Origin: Acidobacteriota bacterium
GTDB lineage: Bacteria; Acidobacteriota; Thermoanaerobaculia; Gp7-AA8
DNA: 64,000 bases
Direction: 5' to 3'
Assembly (NCBI GenBank): GCA_003223645.1
Contig: QHVT01000007.1
Coordinates: forward strand, 1 to 64,000
The notes under the pieces were generated by a model that worked only from the letters and a program-made list of their open reading frames with translations, did no database searches and was not told the DNA's origin. Below, piece after piece: positions 24,557 through 32,811 of the stretch (position 1 is the first letter of the stretch; every line of letters begins with the position of its first letter). The position numbers and the translations under genes were made by a program.

Positions 24557-24616
24557 CGAGGAGAGCGGGCGTGCCGCCCGCCCCCGGGAGGCGGGCAGGA
24601 TGCCCGCTCTCCTCGG
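24557..24616. repeat. family E palindrome, copy 1 (complete)
   Basis: CCGAGGAGAGCGGGCGTGCC ... GGATGCCCGCTCTCCTCGG around CGCCCCCGGGAGGCG. It lies in the hutH-hisS gap; a partial relative is at 8279-8322. Confidence 0.9.
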
Positions 24617-24645
24617 CGCGTGGCGAGAAGCGCTACTGACCGTGT

Positions 24646-24700
24646 TGCCCCTCGCCCCGCTCGCGGGGAGAGGGTGGCGCCGAGCGCCGGGTGAGGGGTC
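24646..24700. repeat. family D repeat (CCCTCACCCGGCGC type), copy 1
   Basis: GCCCCTCGCCCCGCTCGCGG with AGAGGGTGGCGCCGAGCGCC and GGGTGAGGGG. Related full copies lie at 32662-32800, and a fragment at 38027-38048. Confidence 0.85.
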
Positions 24701-24704
24701 GTGA

Positions 24705-26129
24705 TCACGCGAGCAAGTCCCGCACGGCGTCGATCAGCTTCGTGCGATCGACCACCTGCTGTCCTGCGCGCTGAGCGAGCCATTCCTTGCGGTCGGCTGC
24801 CGGCTTCGCGCGCTCGCGTCCGGCGATCATGTCCTTGATCGTGACGGTGCCCTGTTCTTTTTCGTTCGAGCCGTAAAGCACGACGAGCGGGATCTCGCAC
24901 TGATCGGCGTATTTGAGCTGCTTGCCGACGCTCTTCGCGGTGCCGAGGTAGAGCTCCGTCGGAATGCCGGCGCGCCGCAGCTCCCACGTCATGGCAATGT
25001 AATCACCGGCGAGACTCGGATCCATGTTTGCGACGAGCACGTTCGCTGTCGACTTGCGTTCGGAGATGCGATCGAGCGCGATGAGCGCGGCGAGCAAGCG
25101 ATCGACGCCGATCGATGCGCCGACCGCGGGGATCGGCTCGCCGAGAAAACGCATGACGAGATTGTCGTAGCGGCCGCCGCCGAAGACGGAGCCGAACTGC
25201 GGCGCGTCGGGAAGGATCGCCTCGAAGACGGGACCGGTGTAGTACGCGAGTCCGCGCGCGATCGAGAGATCGAGCGAGACCTGATCGTCGCCGTAGCCGA
25301 GGGCGTAGAGGTGATTCGAGATTCGGTCGACGACATCGATTTTCTCGGACGAGCCTTCGACGCTCGCGAACAACTCGCGCACGCGCGCGATCACGTCGCG
25401 ACGCTCCGTCGCCTGGATCGCGAGGAAGCGCTCGATGCGATCGACCTGATCGCGCGAAATGCCGACGCCGCGAATGATGTCGCCCGACTCGTCTTTGTAG
25501 CCTTCCATCAGCTCGAGCCGCACTTTCTCGACGCCGACTTTGTCGAGCTTGTCGAGGACGCGGAACACATCGACGCCCTGCTCGTGCGAAATGCTCGCGA
25601 AGTCGAGGACGAGATTGAGCAGCGCGCGGCTGGAGAAGCGGACGAGATAACGTCCGACTCCGAGCTCTTTCAGCGTGTCGCACATGCCGGCGAGGATCTC
25701 GGTGTCGGCGATTTCGCTCTCGACGCCGACGGAGTCGAGATCGAATTGCGTGAACTCGCGGAAGCGTCCTTTGTCCGGCTTGTCCGCGCGCCACACCGAC
25801 GCGACCTGGTAGCGGCGGAACGGGCGCGGAAGCTCGCGATACTGCGCGATCACGCGCGCGAGCGGCACGGTGAGATCGAATCGGAGTCCGAGCTCTTCGC
25901 GTTCGGGATTCGTCACGCGGAAGATCGACTGCTGCGCTTCCTGTCCGGCGCTGCCGGAGAGGACGTCGAGGAATTCGATCGCGGGCGTGCTGAGCGGCAC
26001 GAAGCCGTACAGCTCGTAGACGCGGCGGATCGTGTCGACCATCTGCTGCCGCGCAAGCATCTCGTTCGGCAGGAGGTCGCGCAGACCACGGCTCAAACGA
26101 GGCTCGACGCTGTTTGCGGTGTTTGACAT
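24705..26129 (-). CDS. hisS: histidyl-tRNA synthetase, alphaproteobacterial-type motif 2
   Basis: 474 residues, class II synthetase. Motif 1 lies near the N-terminus (LLPNEMLARQQMVDTIRRVY). Motif 2 reads RYQVASVWRADKPDKGRFRE followed by FTQFDLDSVG. The His-A-like SIARGLAYYTGPVFE and motif 3 (GASIGVDRLLAAL) follow, then a C-terminal anticodon-binding domain (from about 385). The Phe-Asp-x-Asp-x-Val-Gly ending of motif 2 is that of the alphaproteobacterial HisRS group rather than the E. coli group. ATG 26129 has no Shine-Dalgarno sequence; the tRNA-His gene lies just 12 bases upstream, so mRNA and tRNA are probably co-transcribed. Confidence 0.95.
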   Translation of the reverse strand: MSNTANSVEPRLSRGLRDLLPNEMLARQQMVDTIRRVYELYGFVPLSTPAIEFLDVLSGSAGQEAQQSIFRVTNPEREELGLRFDLTVPLARVIAQYRELPRPFRRYQVASVWRADKPDKGRFREFTQFDLDSVGVESEIADTEILAGMCDTLKELGVGRYLVRFSSRALLNLVLDFASISHEQGVDVFRVLDKLDKVGVEKVRLELMEGYKDESGDIIRGVGISRDQVDRIERFLAIQATERRDVIARVRELFASVEGSSEKIDVVDRISNHLYALGYGDDQVSLDLSIARGLAYYTGPVFEAILPDAPQFGSVFGGGRYDNLVMRFLGEPIPAVGASIGVDRLLAALIALDRISERKSTANVLVANMDPSLAGDYIAMTWELRRAGIPTELYLGTAKSVGKQLKYADQCEIPLVVLYGSNEKEQGTVTIKDMIAGRERAKPAADRKEWLAQRAGQQVVDRTKLIDAVRDLLA

Positions 26130-26141
26130 CAGGAGGGGGTT

Positions 26142-26218
26142 TGGTACCGAGGGCCGGTTTCGAACCGGCGACCCCCAGATCCACAATCTGGTGCTCTAAC
26201 CAACTGAGCTACCTCGGC
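26142..26218 (-). tRNA. tRNA-His (anticodon GTG)
   Basis: 77 bases including an encoded CCA. Acceptor GCCGAGG/CCTCGGT, D-arm GCTCAGTTGGTTAGAGC, anticodon stem CCAGA/TCTGG with loop TTGTGGA (GTG), T-arm GCCGG TTCGAAA CCGGC. The discriminator base is A73 and the base before G1 is T, so the universal encoded G-1 and C73 of tRNA-His are missing; G1 faces T72 as a wobble pair. The gene sits immediately upstream of hisS on the same strand. Confidence 0.95.
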
Positions 26219-26275
26219 ACAAGAGGTGGCGAATGATAACCGGCGATGGAAACAGCGTCCAGCGCCGCTGCATTC

Positions 26276-26545
26276 TCAGGCGAAGACGTAGCGCTGTCGC
26301 GGCACCGTGGCGTCATGATCGAGCACCACGTTGGCGAAGCGGCGCGCGCGTTTCCCGCCGTCGACGGCCGAGATCGTAAACGTGCTCGCGCGACTCGCGA
26401 ACAGCGTGCGGGGCGGATGAGAGGAAGGGCGGATGACGATGCGCCCCGAGTCGATGATCGCGTTTCCCGCCCGCCACTCGACGCCCGACTGGTCGTTCAC
26501 CACCACGAGGTCGTGCAGACGAGTGGCGGGGGAAACGCGATTCAT
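26276..26545 (-). CDS. hypothetical protein, 89 residues
   Basis: From ATG 26545 the frame encodes VSPATRLHDLVVVNDQSGVE and continues with a strand-rich pattern (WRAGNAIIDSGRIVIRPS, STFTISAVDGG) ending RQRYVFA. Codon use in this frame resembles neighbouring genes. No family is recognised and there is no signal peptide or membrane segment. It lies between the tRNA-His and the GC-rich repeat block. Real expression is uncertain. Confidence 0.45.
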   Translation of the reverse strand: MNRVSPATRLHDLVVVNDQSGVEWRAGNAIIDSGRIVIRPSSHPPRTLFASRASTFTISAVDGGKRARRFANVVLDHDATVPRQRYVFA

Positions 26546-26910
26546 GGTGAGGGGACAGCTTTTCCGAAGCGGTGCGAGGATACGTAAGCGGGGGGTGGGG
26601 CGCGGTTCAGAAGTGGACATGTTTGGCTGCTTTGCGCCCGCCCACCCCGTTGGTTTGCGCCCGCCGACCTCTTTGCTTTTGCGCCCACCCACCCCGGGCG
26701 CGGGAGCGGGAAGCGGGAGCGGGCGCGGGTGCGGCACCAACACCGGGACGCGGGGGCGCGTACCGTCCAGCCGCCGAGGACGGCGGCGGTCCCGATGCGC
26801 TGGAAACGCCGGCGTCCACGCTGGCTGATCAGGCGGCGTCCCCGCCGCCTCCACCCGCCCGCGCCCGCTCCCGCTCCCGCGCCCGCGCCCGGGGTGGGGC
26901 GGGTAGCAAG
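26546..26910. repeat. GC-rich inverted repeat block without a gene
   Basis: Arms of GGGCGCGGGAGCGGG-type repeats (26690-26735) and CCCGCGCCCGCTCCCGCTCC (26855-26895) are inverted relative to each other and enclose a second palindrome (26765-26850) built on GGCGGCGTCCCCGCCGCC. A relative of the inner palindrome occurs at 61163-61237. 26546-26680 shows nothing recognisable. The block separates two minus-strand genes. Confidence 0.8.
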
Positions 26911-27582
26911 TCACTCCTGCTCCAAAAACTCCCTTACCTTCTCCCGGTCCACCACGATCGCGCGCTTGCCTTGGATCAATCCCGCCTTGCGGAAGCCCTG
27001 CATGAACTTGGTGATGCGCGGGCGGGTGGTGCCGACGATCTGGGAGAGGTCTTCGTGGGAGATGCGCTCCTGCATCCGGAGGTACGGGCCGTCGGGTGCG
27101 CCGAGCTTTTCGGCGAAGGCGAGGAGGACTTTCGCGAGTCGGCGCTCGGCGTCCATCGTCACGAGGTCGAAGATCGCGGTCTGTCGCTCGGCGAGTCTCG
27201 CCGCGAGGTGGCGGATCAGCGATTCGTACGCATTGGACCGATAGACCTCGGCCAGGAACTCGCGGCGCGAGACGCGTCGCACGACCGTGGCCTGCATCGC
27301 CGACGCGGTTTCGTTGCGCTTGCCGGTGCCCTGGAGGCACGACTCGCCGAAGACGTCGCCGGCGGTGTAGATCGCGACCAGGCACTCCTGCCCTGCCGCG
27401 GAGGACATGAGGAGTTTCACCTGACCCGATTCGATCAGGTACAACGCGTCATCCTCGTCGCCTGTCGCGTAGATCGATCGCTGTGCTTCGACTCGCACGC
27501 GAACCGGCGATAGCGAGTCACGGTCGAACAGTTCTCTCAGGAACGGGGATGTCGCTTCGGCGCGCGTGTCTGAGGTGGGCAT
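26911..27582 (-). CDS. Crp/Fnr family transcriptional regulator
   Basis: 223 residues. The cyclic-nucleotide-binding-like beta barrel spans about 25-120 (IYATGDEDDALYLIESGQVK, YTAGDVFGESCLQG). A long dimer helix follows, then a C-terminal winged helix (about 160-222, RISHEDLSQIVGTTRPRITK). There is no N-terminal Cys cluster of the Fnr iron-sulfur type, and only one Cys is present in the GESCLQG loop, so oxygen sensing by a 4Fe-4S cluster is unlikely. The effector is unknown. Target genes may include the divergent or neighbouring egtD region. Confidence 0.9.
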   Translation of the reverse strand: MPTSDTRAEATSPFLRELFDRDSLSPVRVRVEAQRSIYATGDEDDALYLIESGQVKLLMSSAAGQECLVAIYTAGDVFGESCLQGTGKRNETASAMQATVVRRVSRREFLAEVYRSNAYESLIRHLAARLAERQTAIFDLVTMDAERRLAKVLLAFAEKLGAPDGPYLRMQERISHEDLSQIVGTTRPRITKFMQGFRKAGLIQGKRAIVVDREKVREFLEQE

Positions 27583-27881
27583 TTGCTCTAAAGCGCAGCG
27601 ATTGTCTGTTCCACTGAATGCTGCGTCTGTTCAGTATTGAACATGCATTTCGGCGCATCGCGAAGGCTGGCTACCACGCGCAGAAAACGGCGCAATCGAG
27701 TGCGCAACGCGGTTGCGCAATCGACTGTTCGCGCGCTGTTTTCAAGCGCGCACAAGCGATTGATGGTGCACAGTGCGGCGCGTGCGGATGCCGAAACGAA
27801 CGCCAGCCGACCTATTCTGCGCAGTGCATTGACACCGATCGATGGAAGGGTAGTTCTACGGATTGTGGCGTCCCATTTTTT
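27583..27881. other. 299-base intergenic region
   Basis: No convincing gene: an 82-codon plus-strand frame here is Arg-rich and lacks a ribosome site. It holds the upstream region of the Crp/Fnr gene, with an inverted repeat GTTCAGTATTGAAC at 27629-27642 about 50 bases from the start codon (possible operator, low confidence), and short TGCGCAA/TTGCGCA-type inverted repeats around 27700-27730. Confidence 0.5.
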
Positions 27882-28889
27882 CTAGGACGCGATCATCAAC
27901 ACGTCTGCAAAGCGGCGCTGCGCGTCGGTCCACGTGTTCGTGATCGTGAATCCGCTCTCTCTCGCGAGCGTCCGGAGCGTCGCCTCGTCGTGTTTGTAGG
28001 AGTTCTCGGTGTGAATCGTCTCGCCGTCTGCAAAGGCGATCTCAATGTCAAGAGCATCGATGCGGACGCGCTGTGCGCGCCGGCTGACGAGATGCATTTC
28101 GATGCGGCCGCGCACTTCGTCATAGAACGCGCGATGCTTGAAGGACGCGAGCTCGAAGTGTCCGCCGAGCTCGCGATTGATGCGCTGCAGCAGATTGAGA
28201 TTGAACGATGCGGTGACGCCGAGCGGATCGTCGTATGCCGCTTCCAGCGTCGCGCGGTCTTTGCGCAGGTCGGCGCCGAGGAACAGCGCGTCGTTCGGAC
28301 GTAATGCGGAGCGCAAATCGCGAAGCATCGCGATTGCGGCATCGGGATCGAGATTGCCGATGGTTGATCCGAGGAACAGGACAATTGTGCGCGCACGCGA
28401 GGGCGCGAAGGCGGAAAGCGGGATCGACGGCCGCGAGAAATCGGAACAGAGCGCGCGAATGTGCAGCGCCGGATATTCGCTCAACAGATCGTGGCCGCTG
28501 CGCTCGAGGATCGCCGCATCGACGTCGACCGGCACATATTCGATGTCGCCCTGACGCGCTGCAAGGACGTCGAGAAGGATGCGCGTCTTTCGCGCCATGC
28601 CGCTGCCCAGCTCGACCAGCCGGACTTGCGGACCGAAGGAAACCGCGATCTCGTTGCGAAAGGAGGTGAGCACCTCGGTCTCCGCGCGCGTGACGTAATA
28701 CTCGGGCAGGAAGCAGATGGCGTCGAAGAGTGTTGAACCGAGATCGTCGTAAAACCAGCGAGGAGGCAGCGATTTTGGCGTGGCGGTGAGCCCGGCGCGG
28801 ACGTCGGACGCAAAGTCGTCGGTCGGCGACTCGATGCGCGAGAGCGCAAAACGCGCATCGGGGGAGAACGGAACGAGGGCCGCGGTCAT
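27882..28889 (-). CDS. egtD: L-histidine N-alpha-methyltransferase
   Basis: 335 residues matching EgtD/DUF2260 along their length: LPPRWFYDDLGSTLFDAICF, LPEYYVTRAETEVL, LVELGSGMARKTRILLD (SAM site), SDFSRPS, FLGSTIGNLDP, LFLGADLRKDRATLEAAYDD, and ENSYKHDEATLRTLA with the histidine-binding positions. It would trimethylate histidine to hercynine, the first step of ergothioneine synthesis. EgtB, which normally follows, is not in the window. The divergent promoter region of 65 bases is shared with the HlyD operon. Confidence 0.93.
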   Translation of the reverse strand: MTAALVPFSPDARFALSRIESPTDDFASDVRAGLTATPKSLPPRWFYDDLGSTLFDAICFLPEYYVTRAETEVLTSFRNEIAVSFGPQVRLVELGSGMARKTRILLDVLAARQGDIEYVPVDVDAAILERSGHDLLSEYPALHIRALCSDFSRPSIPLSAFAPSRARTIVLFLGSTIGNLDPDAAIAMLRDLRSALRPNDALFLGADLRKDRATLEAAYDDPLGVTASFNLNLLQRINRELGGHFELASFKHRAFYDEVRGRIEMHLVSRRAQRVRIDALDIEIAFADGETIHTENSYKHDEATLRTLARESGFTITNTWTDAQRRFADVLMIAS

Positions 28890-28954
28890 CAGAGGTGACG
28901 AATTGTAACGAACCGTGACAAACCTCCAAGCCTAAGATTCGTCTGAGTGAATAA

Positions 28955-30142
28955 ATGAAACATTGGTCGATCGCGGTTCTTCTGATCGCCGGCTGTTTCT
29001 CCGGGTATTCGGAGAAAGAGAACACCGCGCGCGAGCTCCGCGTTCGCCGCGGCCCGTTCGTGAGCGAGCTGGTACTGTCCGGCGAGCTGGAGGCGGCGCG
29101 CGGCGACACGCTCGCGGTGCCGCCGCTGCCGTCGTGGCAGACGGCGATCAAGTGGATGGTCGATGACGGCTCCGCTGTCAAAGCGGGCGACCGCGTCGCG
29201 GAGCTCGACAACAGCGAGCTGACCGCCGATCTCGATCAAAAACGACAGACGCTGACGCAGACGCTGCAGGAGATGCAGCAGAGCGAGGCGCAATGGTCCG
29301 CCGACGTCGAGGAGAAACAGCTCGACGCCGAGAAGAAGAAATCGGATTTGGACAAAGCGAAGCTGCAGGCCTCGGTACCGCGCGACCTGCTGTCCGGCCG
29401 CCAGTTCGAAGAGAACCAGACCGCGCTGTTGCGCACGAAGACGGAGTACGACAAATCGCTCGACGTGGTGCGCTCGAAACGGACGCAAGTCGCATCCGAC
29501 CGGCAGAACATTCTCCTGCGCATCGAGAAGGCGCGGCGCGAGATCGCGCGCGCGGAAGAGGGCATCGGCGCGCTCGTGTTGCGCGCGCCGCGCGACGGCA
29601 TCGTCGTCATCCGCGATCATCCGTGGGAAGGACGCAAGCTGCAGTCGGGCGATCCGGTGTTCGTAGGATTTCCGATCGCACTGCTGCCCGATCTCTCCAC
29701 CATTCGCGTGAACGCCGCGCTCCCGGACGTCGACGACGGAAAAATCGCGAACGGAATGCCCGTCACCGTCACGCTCGACGGCTATCCGTCGATTGCCTAT
29801 CACGGACACATCAGCGCGATCTCCGCGGTCGCGCAGGAAAGCAGAAGGATGTCGCTGCGCCGGCAGTTCGAAGTGCTGATCGCGCTCGATCGCCTCGACG
29901 CCTCGCGCATGCGTCCCGGTCTCTCCGCGCGCGTCGTCGTGCAGCGCGAGTCGAAGCGCGGCGCGTTGCTCGTGCCGCGCGCCGCAATCGATTTCTCCGG
30001 CAGCGAACCGGTCGTCCACTTCACCAACGGAAAGACGCAGAGCGTGAAGCTCGGACCGTGCAACGGGCAGGACTGCATCGCGATTGGCGGCATCGAAGAA
30101 GGGCGCGAGCTCGCGCCGGTCGTGGAGGCGAAACGTGGTTGA
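28955..30142 (+). CDS. HlyD-type periplasmic adaptor lipoprotein (first of three)
   Basis: 395 residues. The signal MKHWSIAVLLIAGC carries a lipobox with Cys14. The order is N-terminal barrel strand (FVSELVLSGELEAARGDTL), lipoyl half (IKWMVDDGSAVKAGDRVAEL), an alpha-helical hairpin (about 85-205, many Lys/Glu/Gln), second lipoyl half (VLRAPRDGIVVIRDHPWEG), and barrel and membrane-proximal domains (RMRPGLSARVVVQ). It heads a four-gene operon; the next gene starts eight bases before its stop. The role is to link an inner-membrane permease to an outer-membrane channel. Confidence 0.85.
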   Translation: MKHWSIAVLLIAGCFSGYSEKENTARELRVRRGPFVSELVLSGELEAARGDTLAVPPLPSWQTAIKWMVDDGSAVKAGDRVAELDNSELTADLDQKRQTLTQTLQEMQQSEAQWSADVEEKQLDAEKKKSDLDKAKLQASVPRDLLSGRQFEENQTALLRTKTEYDKSLDVVRSKRTQVASDRQNILLRIEKARREIARAEEGIGALVLRAPRDGIVVIRDHPWEGRKLQSGDPVFVGFPIALLPDLSTIRVNAALPDVDDGKIANGMPVTVTLDGYPSIAYHGHISAISAVAQESRRMSLRRQFEVLIALDRLDASRMRPGLSARVVVQRESKRGALLVPRAAIDFSGSEPVVHFTNGKTQSVKLGPCNGQDCIAIGGIEEGRELAPVVEAKRG

Positions 30143-31451
30143 AAAATCGGTTGCGCAGTCGCGCGGTCTCGCAGTTGGGTGGTGGCGCCGCGTGACCGCG
30201 AGACCGCGTAACGGCGCAACCGGTCGTTTACGCATCGCGATCCCAGTCGCGCTCGTCGCGGCATTCCTCTTCGGCGGCTGGACGCTGCGCAACAAGCTCG
30301 CCGCCGATCGTCAGGGGACGTGGGTGCACGCGACGCGCGGCGATCTCGTGACCGGCTTCGAAGTGACGGGCACGCTCGCATCCGAAGCGACGCAGGCCCT
30401 CGGCCCTCCGCCGCTGACCGACGTCTGGCAGTTCAAGATCGCATTCCTCGCGCCCGAAGGCGCCGACGTGAAGCAGGGAATGCCGGTGCTCGGCTTCGAC
30501 ACGACGGAGCTGCAACGCCGCTTCGACGAAAAGAGCGCGGAAGCCGACGAAGCGCGCAAGCAGATCGACAAAGAACGCAACGATCTCTCCCTCGGCACCA
30601 AAGACGAGCGCCTCAAGCTCGCCGAAGCCGAGGCGCGGTTGCGCAAAGCGCAATTGAAACTCGAAGGGCCGCCCGACGTGGTCGGTATCAACGATCGCAA
30701 GACCGCGGAGATCGAGTTTGCAATCGCAAAGCGCGAATCGTCCGCGATCAAGTCGCGCCTCGGCGACCTGGAGCGCGCCGCCACCGCACGCATCGCGCTG
30801 CTCGAAAGCAAACAGGCGGACGCGCGCGCGATCGTCGATCGCACGCGTCAGTCGATTGAGCAGATGTCCGTCAAAGCGCCGCGCGGCGGCACGGTGATCT
30901 ACACGACCAACTGGCGCGGCGAGAAAAAGAAAGTCGGCGACAACTGCTGGAAGGCCGAGCGCGTGATGGAGATCCCCGATCTGACGCGGATGAAAGGCGA
31001 AGGCGAAGTGGATGAAGTCGATGCCGGACGCGTCGTCGTCGGACAGCGCGTGGCGCTGCGGCTCGACACGCATCCGGACGAAGAATTTCACGGCACGATC
31101 GTCACCGCCGGCCGCACCGTGCAGCAAAAGAAAGCCACGCAGGATCCGCTGAAAGTGCTGCGCGTCGACATCAAGCTGGACAAGACCGATGCCGCGAAGA
31201 TGCGTCCCGGCATGCGCTTCACCGGCACGATCGAGCTGACGCGCGCGCGCAACGCCGTGCTCGTGCCGCGCGAGGCGATCGTCGTTTCGTCGAACGGTCC
31301 TTCGGTCTATCGCCGCGGCGCATTCTCCGTCAGCCTCGTCCCGCTTCGACTGGGACGCGAGAACGACAAGTTCGTCGAAGTGCTCAGCGGTCTGCAGCCG
31401 AACGATCGCGTGCTCGTCTCGAAGGCGAACGACGAAGAGGGGCAGTCGTGA
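30135..31451 (+). CDS. HlyD-type adaptor, membrane-anchored (second of three)
   Basis: 438 residues from GTG 30135, chosen because GGAGG lies six bases upstream and the start overlaps the previous stop. Residues 5-30 are encoded by a palindromic family C repeat and are Arg/Gly-rich; a membrane anchor follows (IAIPVALVAAFLFGGW). Then come the lipoyl halves (FLAPEGADVKQGMPVLGFDT, SVKAPRGGTVIYTTNWRGEK) around a coiled-coil hairpin rich in KxxxER repeats, and barrel domains ending VLVPREAIVV. It overlaps the next gene by four bases. Confidence 0.85.
   Translation: MVEKSVAQSRGLAVGWWRRVTARPRNGATGRLRIAIPVALVAAFLFGGWTLRNKLAADRQGTWVHATRGDLVTGFEVTGTLASEATQALGPPPLTDVWQFKIAFLAPEGADVKQGMPVLGFDTTELQRRFDEKSAEADEARKQIDKERNDLSLGTKDERLKLAEAEARLRKAQLKLEGPPDVVGINDRKTAEIEFAIAKRESSAIKSRLGDLERAATARIALLESKQADARAIVDRTRQSIEQMSVKAPRGGTVIYTTNWRGEKKKVGDNCWKAERVMEIPDLTRMKGEGEVDEVDAGRVVVGQRVALRLDTHPDEEFHGTIVTAGRTVQQKKATQDPLKVLRVDIKLDKTDAAKMRPGMRFTGTIELTRARNAVLVPREAIVVSSNGPSVYRRGAFSVSLVPLRLGRENDKFVEVLSGLQPNDRVLVSKANDEEGQS
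30148..30223. repeat. family C palindrome encoding the N-terminus of an HlyD protein
   Basis: CGGTTGCGCAGTCGCGCGGT ... ACCGCGTAACGGCGCAACCG. It is open in frame and provides roughly 25 N-terminal residues upstream of the membrane helix. Confidence 0.9.
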
Positions 31452-32659
31452 GGCGATTGCTCGTCGTCGCTATGTTCCTCGTGGGATGCGGACGCGCGTC
31501 CAACGACATCGCCACCTTTCGTGTGCACCGCATGGAGTTCAAGCGCTTCGTGACGGCGGAAGGAACGCTCAAAGCCGTGAAGGCGACGCCGCTCGGCGCG
31601 CCGCTCAACGCCAGTGCGCCGATGAAAGTCGCGTGGATCGCGAACGATGGCACGCTCCTGCACAAAGGCGACGTGATCGTCCGCTTCGACGCGACCGATT
31701 TCGAGAACCTGCTGCTGAACGGAAACGAGGATCGGAAGACCGCCGGCAACAAGCTGACGTCGACGAATGCGGACGCGAAGGCGACGCATACGAATCTGCG
31801 CCGCGACGCGAGCCTCGCCCAGAGCGAGTTGGAAGCAGCGAAGCGATTCACATTCGATGACGCCGAGGTGTTCTCACGTTATGCGCGCATCGAATCGGAG
31901 CTCGATCAGGACCTCGCGTCGAATCGCAAGCTGCACGCGGAAGAAGTGCTCACGGTGCGCGACAACCTCGCCGGCATCGCACGCGATCTCATCGCCATCG
32001 AAGATCGCAAGGCAGGACTGAAGATCAAACAGGCCGAGGACGGATTGCAGGCGCTGCAGGTCGTCGCGCCGCATGACGGCATTCTCGTGCTGACGCGCAA
32101 TTGGCGCGGCGACATGGCGCGCGTCGGCGACTCGATGTGGCGCGGCCAGCCGATCGGCGAGATCCCGGACATGAACACGATGAAAGCCGAAGTGTTCGTG
32201 CTCGAAGCCGACGCCGCGGGACTCGCGGTCGGCGAGATCGCGAAGGTGACGCTCGAATCCAATGCGTCGGCGACGTTCACCGGCAAAGTGAGCTCGGTCG
32301 ACAAAGTCGCGCGGCCGCGCATCCCGCGCCAGCCGGTGCAGTACTTCGGCGTCACCGTCGATCTCGATCGCAGCGATCCGAAATCGATGAAGCCCGGCAC
32401 GCGCGTGCGCTCGGTCCTCGAAGTCGAGAATCAGGCCAGCGCGTTCGCGATTCCGCGGCAGGCGCTGTTCGAGAAGGAAGGGAAGAAGCTCGTCTATCGC
32501 AAGAAGGACGGCAAGTTCGAGCCGGTGCCGGTGACGATCGGCTCGTCGAGCGCCGGCCGCGTGGTGGTGACGAAGGGGATCATCGACGGCGACGAGATCG
32601 CGCTCGAGGATCCGGAGAAGCAGGACGACGAGCGGGCGACGGTGACGGATGCGCGCTAG
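31448..32659 (+). CDS. HlyD-type adaptor lipoprotein (third of three)
   Basis: 403 residues. MRRLLVVAMFLVGC has a lipobox (Val-Gly-Cys14). Lipoyl halves (VAWIANDGTLLHKGDVIVRF, VVAPHDGILVLTRNWRGDMA) flank a coiled-coil segment (about 80-190), and a barrel (EVFVLEADAAGLAVGEIAKV) and a C-terminal domain follow. The GTG start overlaps the previous stop. It is most like its upstream neighbour (shared TRNWRGxMxRVGD/TNWRGEKKKVGD motif), suggesting duplication within the operon. A block of family D repeats separates it from the permease. Confidence 0.85.
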   Translation: MRRLLVVAMFLVGCGRASNDIATFRVHRMEFKRFVTAEGTLKAVKATPLGAPLNASAPMKVAWIANDGTLLHKGDVIVRFDATDFENLLLNGNEDRKTAGNKLTSTNADAKATHTNLRRDASLAQSELEAAKRFTFDDAEVFSRYARIESELDQDLASNRKLHAEEVLTVRDNLAGIARDLIAIEDRKAGLKIKQAEDGLQALQVVAPHDGILVLTRNWRGDMARVGDSMWRGQPIGEIPDMNTMKAEVFVLEADAAGLAVGEIAKVTLESNASATFTGKVSSVDKVARPRIPRQPVQYFGVTVDLDRSDPKSMKPGTRVRSVLEVENQASAFAIPRQALFEKEGKKLVYRKKDGKFEPVPVTIGSSSAGRVVVTKGIIDGDEIALEDPEKQDDERATVTDAR

Positions 32660-32661
32660 TG

Positions 32662-32800
32662 ATCGCCCCTCACCCGGCGCTACGCGCCACCCTCTCCCCG
32701 AAAGCGGGGCGAGGGGCAACAACGCACGCGTTTGTCGCCCTTCTCCCCGCCTGCGGGGAGAAGGTGGCCGAAGGCCGGATGAGGGGTCGCGCATACGCGC
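32662..32800. repeat. family D repeats, two inverted copies within the operon
   Basis: CCCCTCACCCGGCGCTACGC ... CCCCGAAAGCGGGGCGAGGGG, then a second CTTCTCCCCGCCTGCGGGGA GAAGG copy ending in GCCGGATGAGGGG. It sits in the only gap of the adaptor-permease operon and could attenuate permease expression. Confidence 0.85.
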
Positions 32801-32811
32801 AGAGGTGACCG

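Noticed and set aside
24527-24987. 154-residue minus-strand frame covering the hutH-hisS gap
   Set aside because: It is made of palindromic repeats and an out-of-frame part of hisS.
27637-27885. 82-codon plus-strand frame between the Crp/Fnr and egtD genes
   Set aside because: No ribosome site, an Arg-rich composition and no pattern of a protein family.
32662-32800. Direct-repeat array or attachment site
   Set aside because: It consists of two members of a dispersed palindrome family, with no integrase or tRNA nearby.
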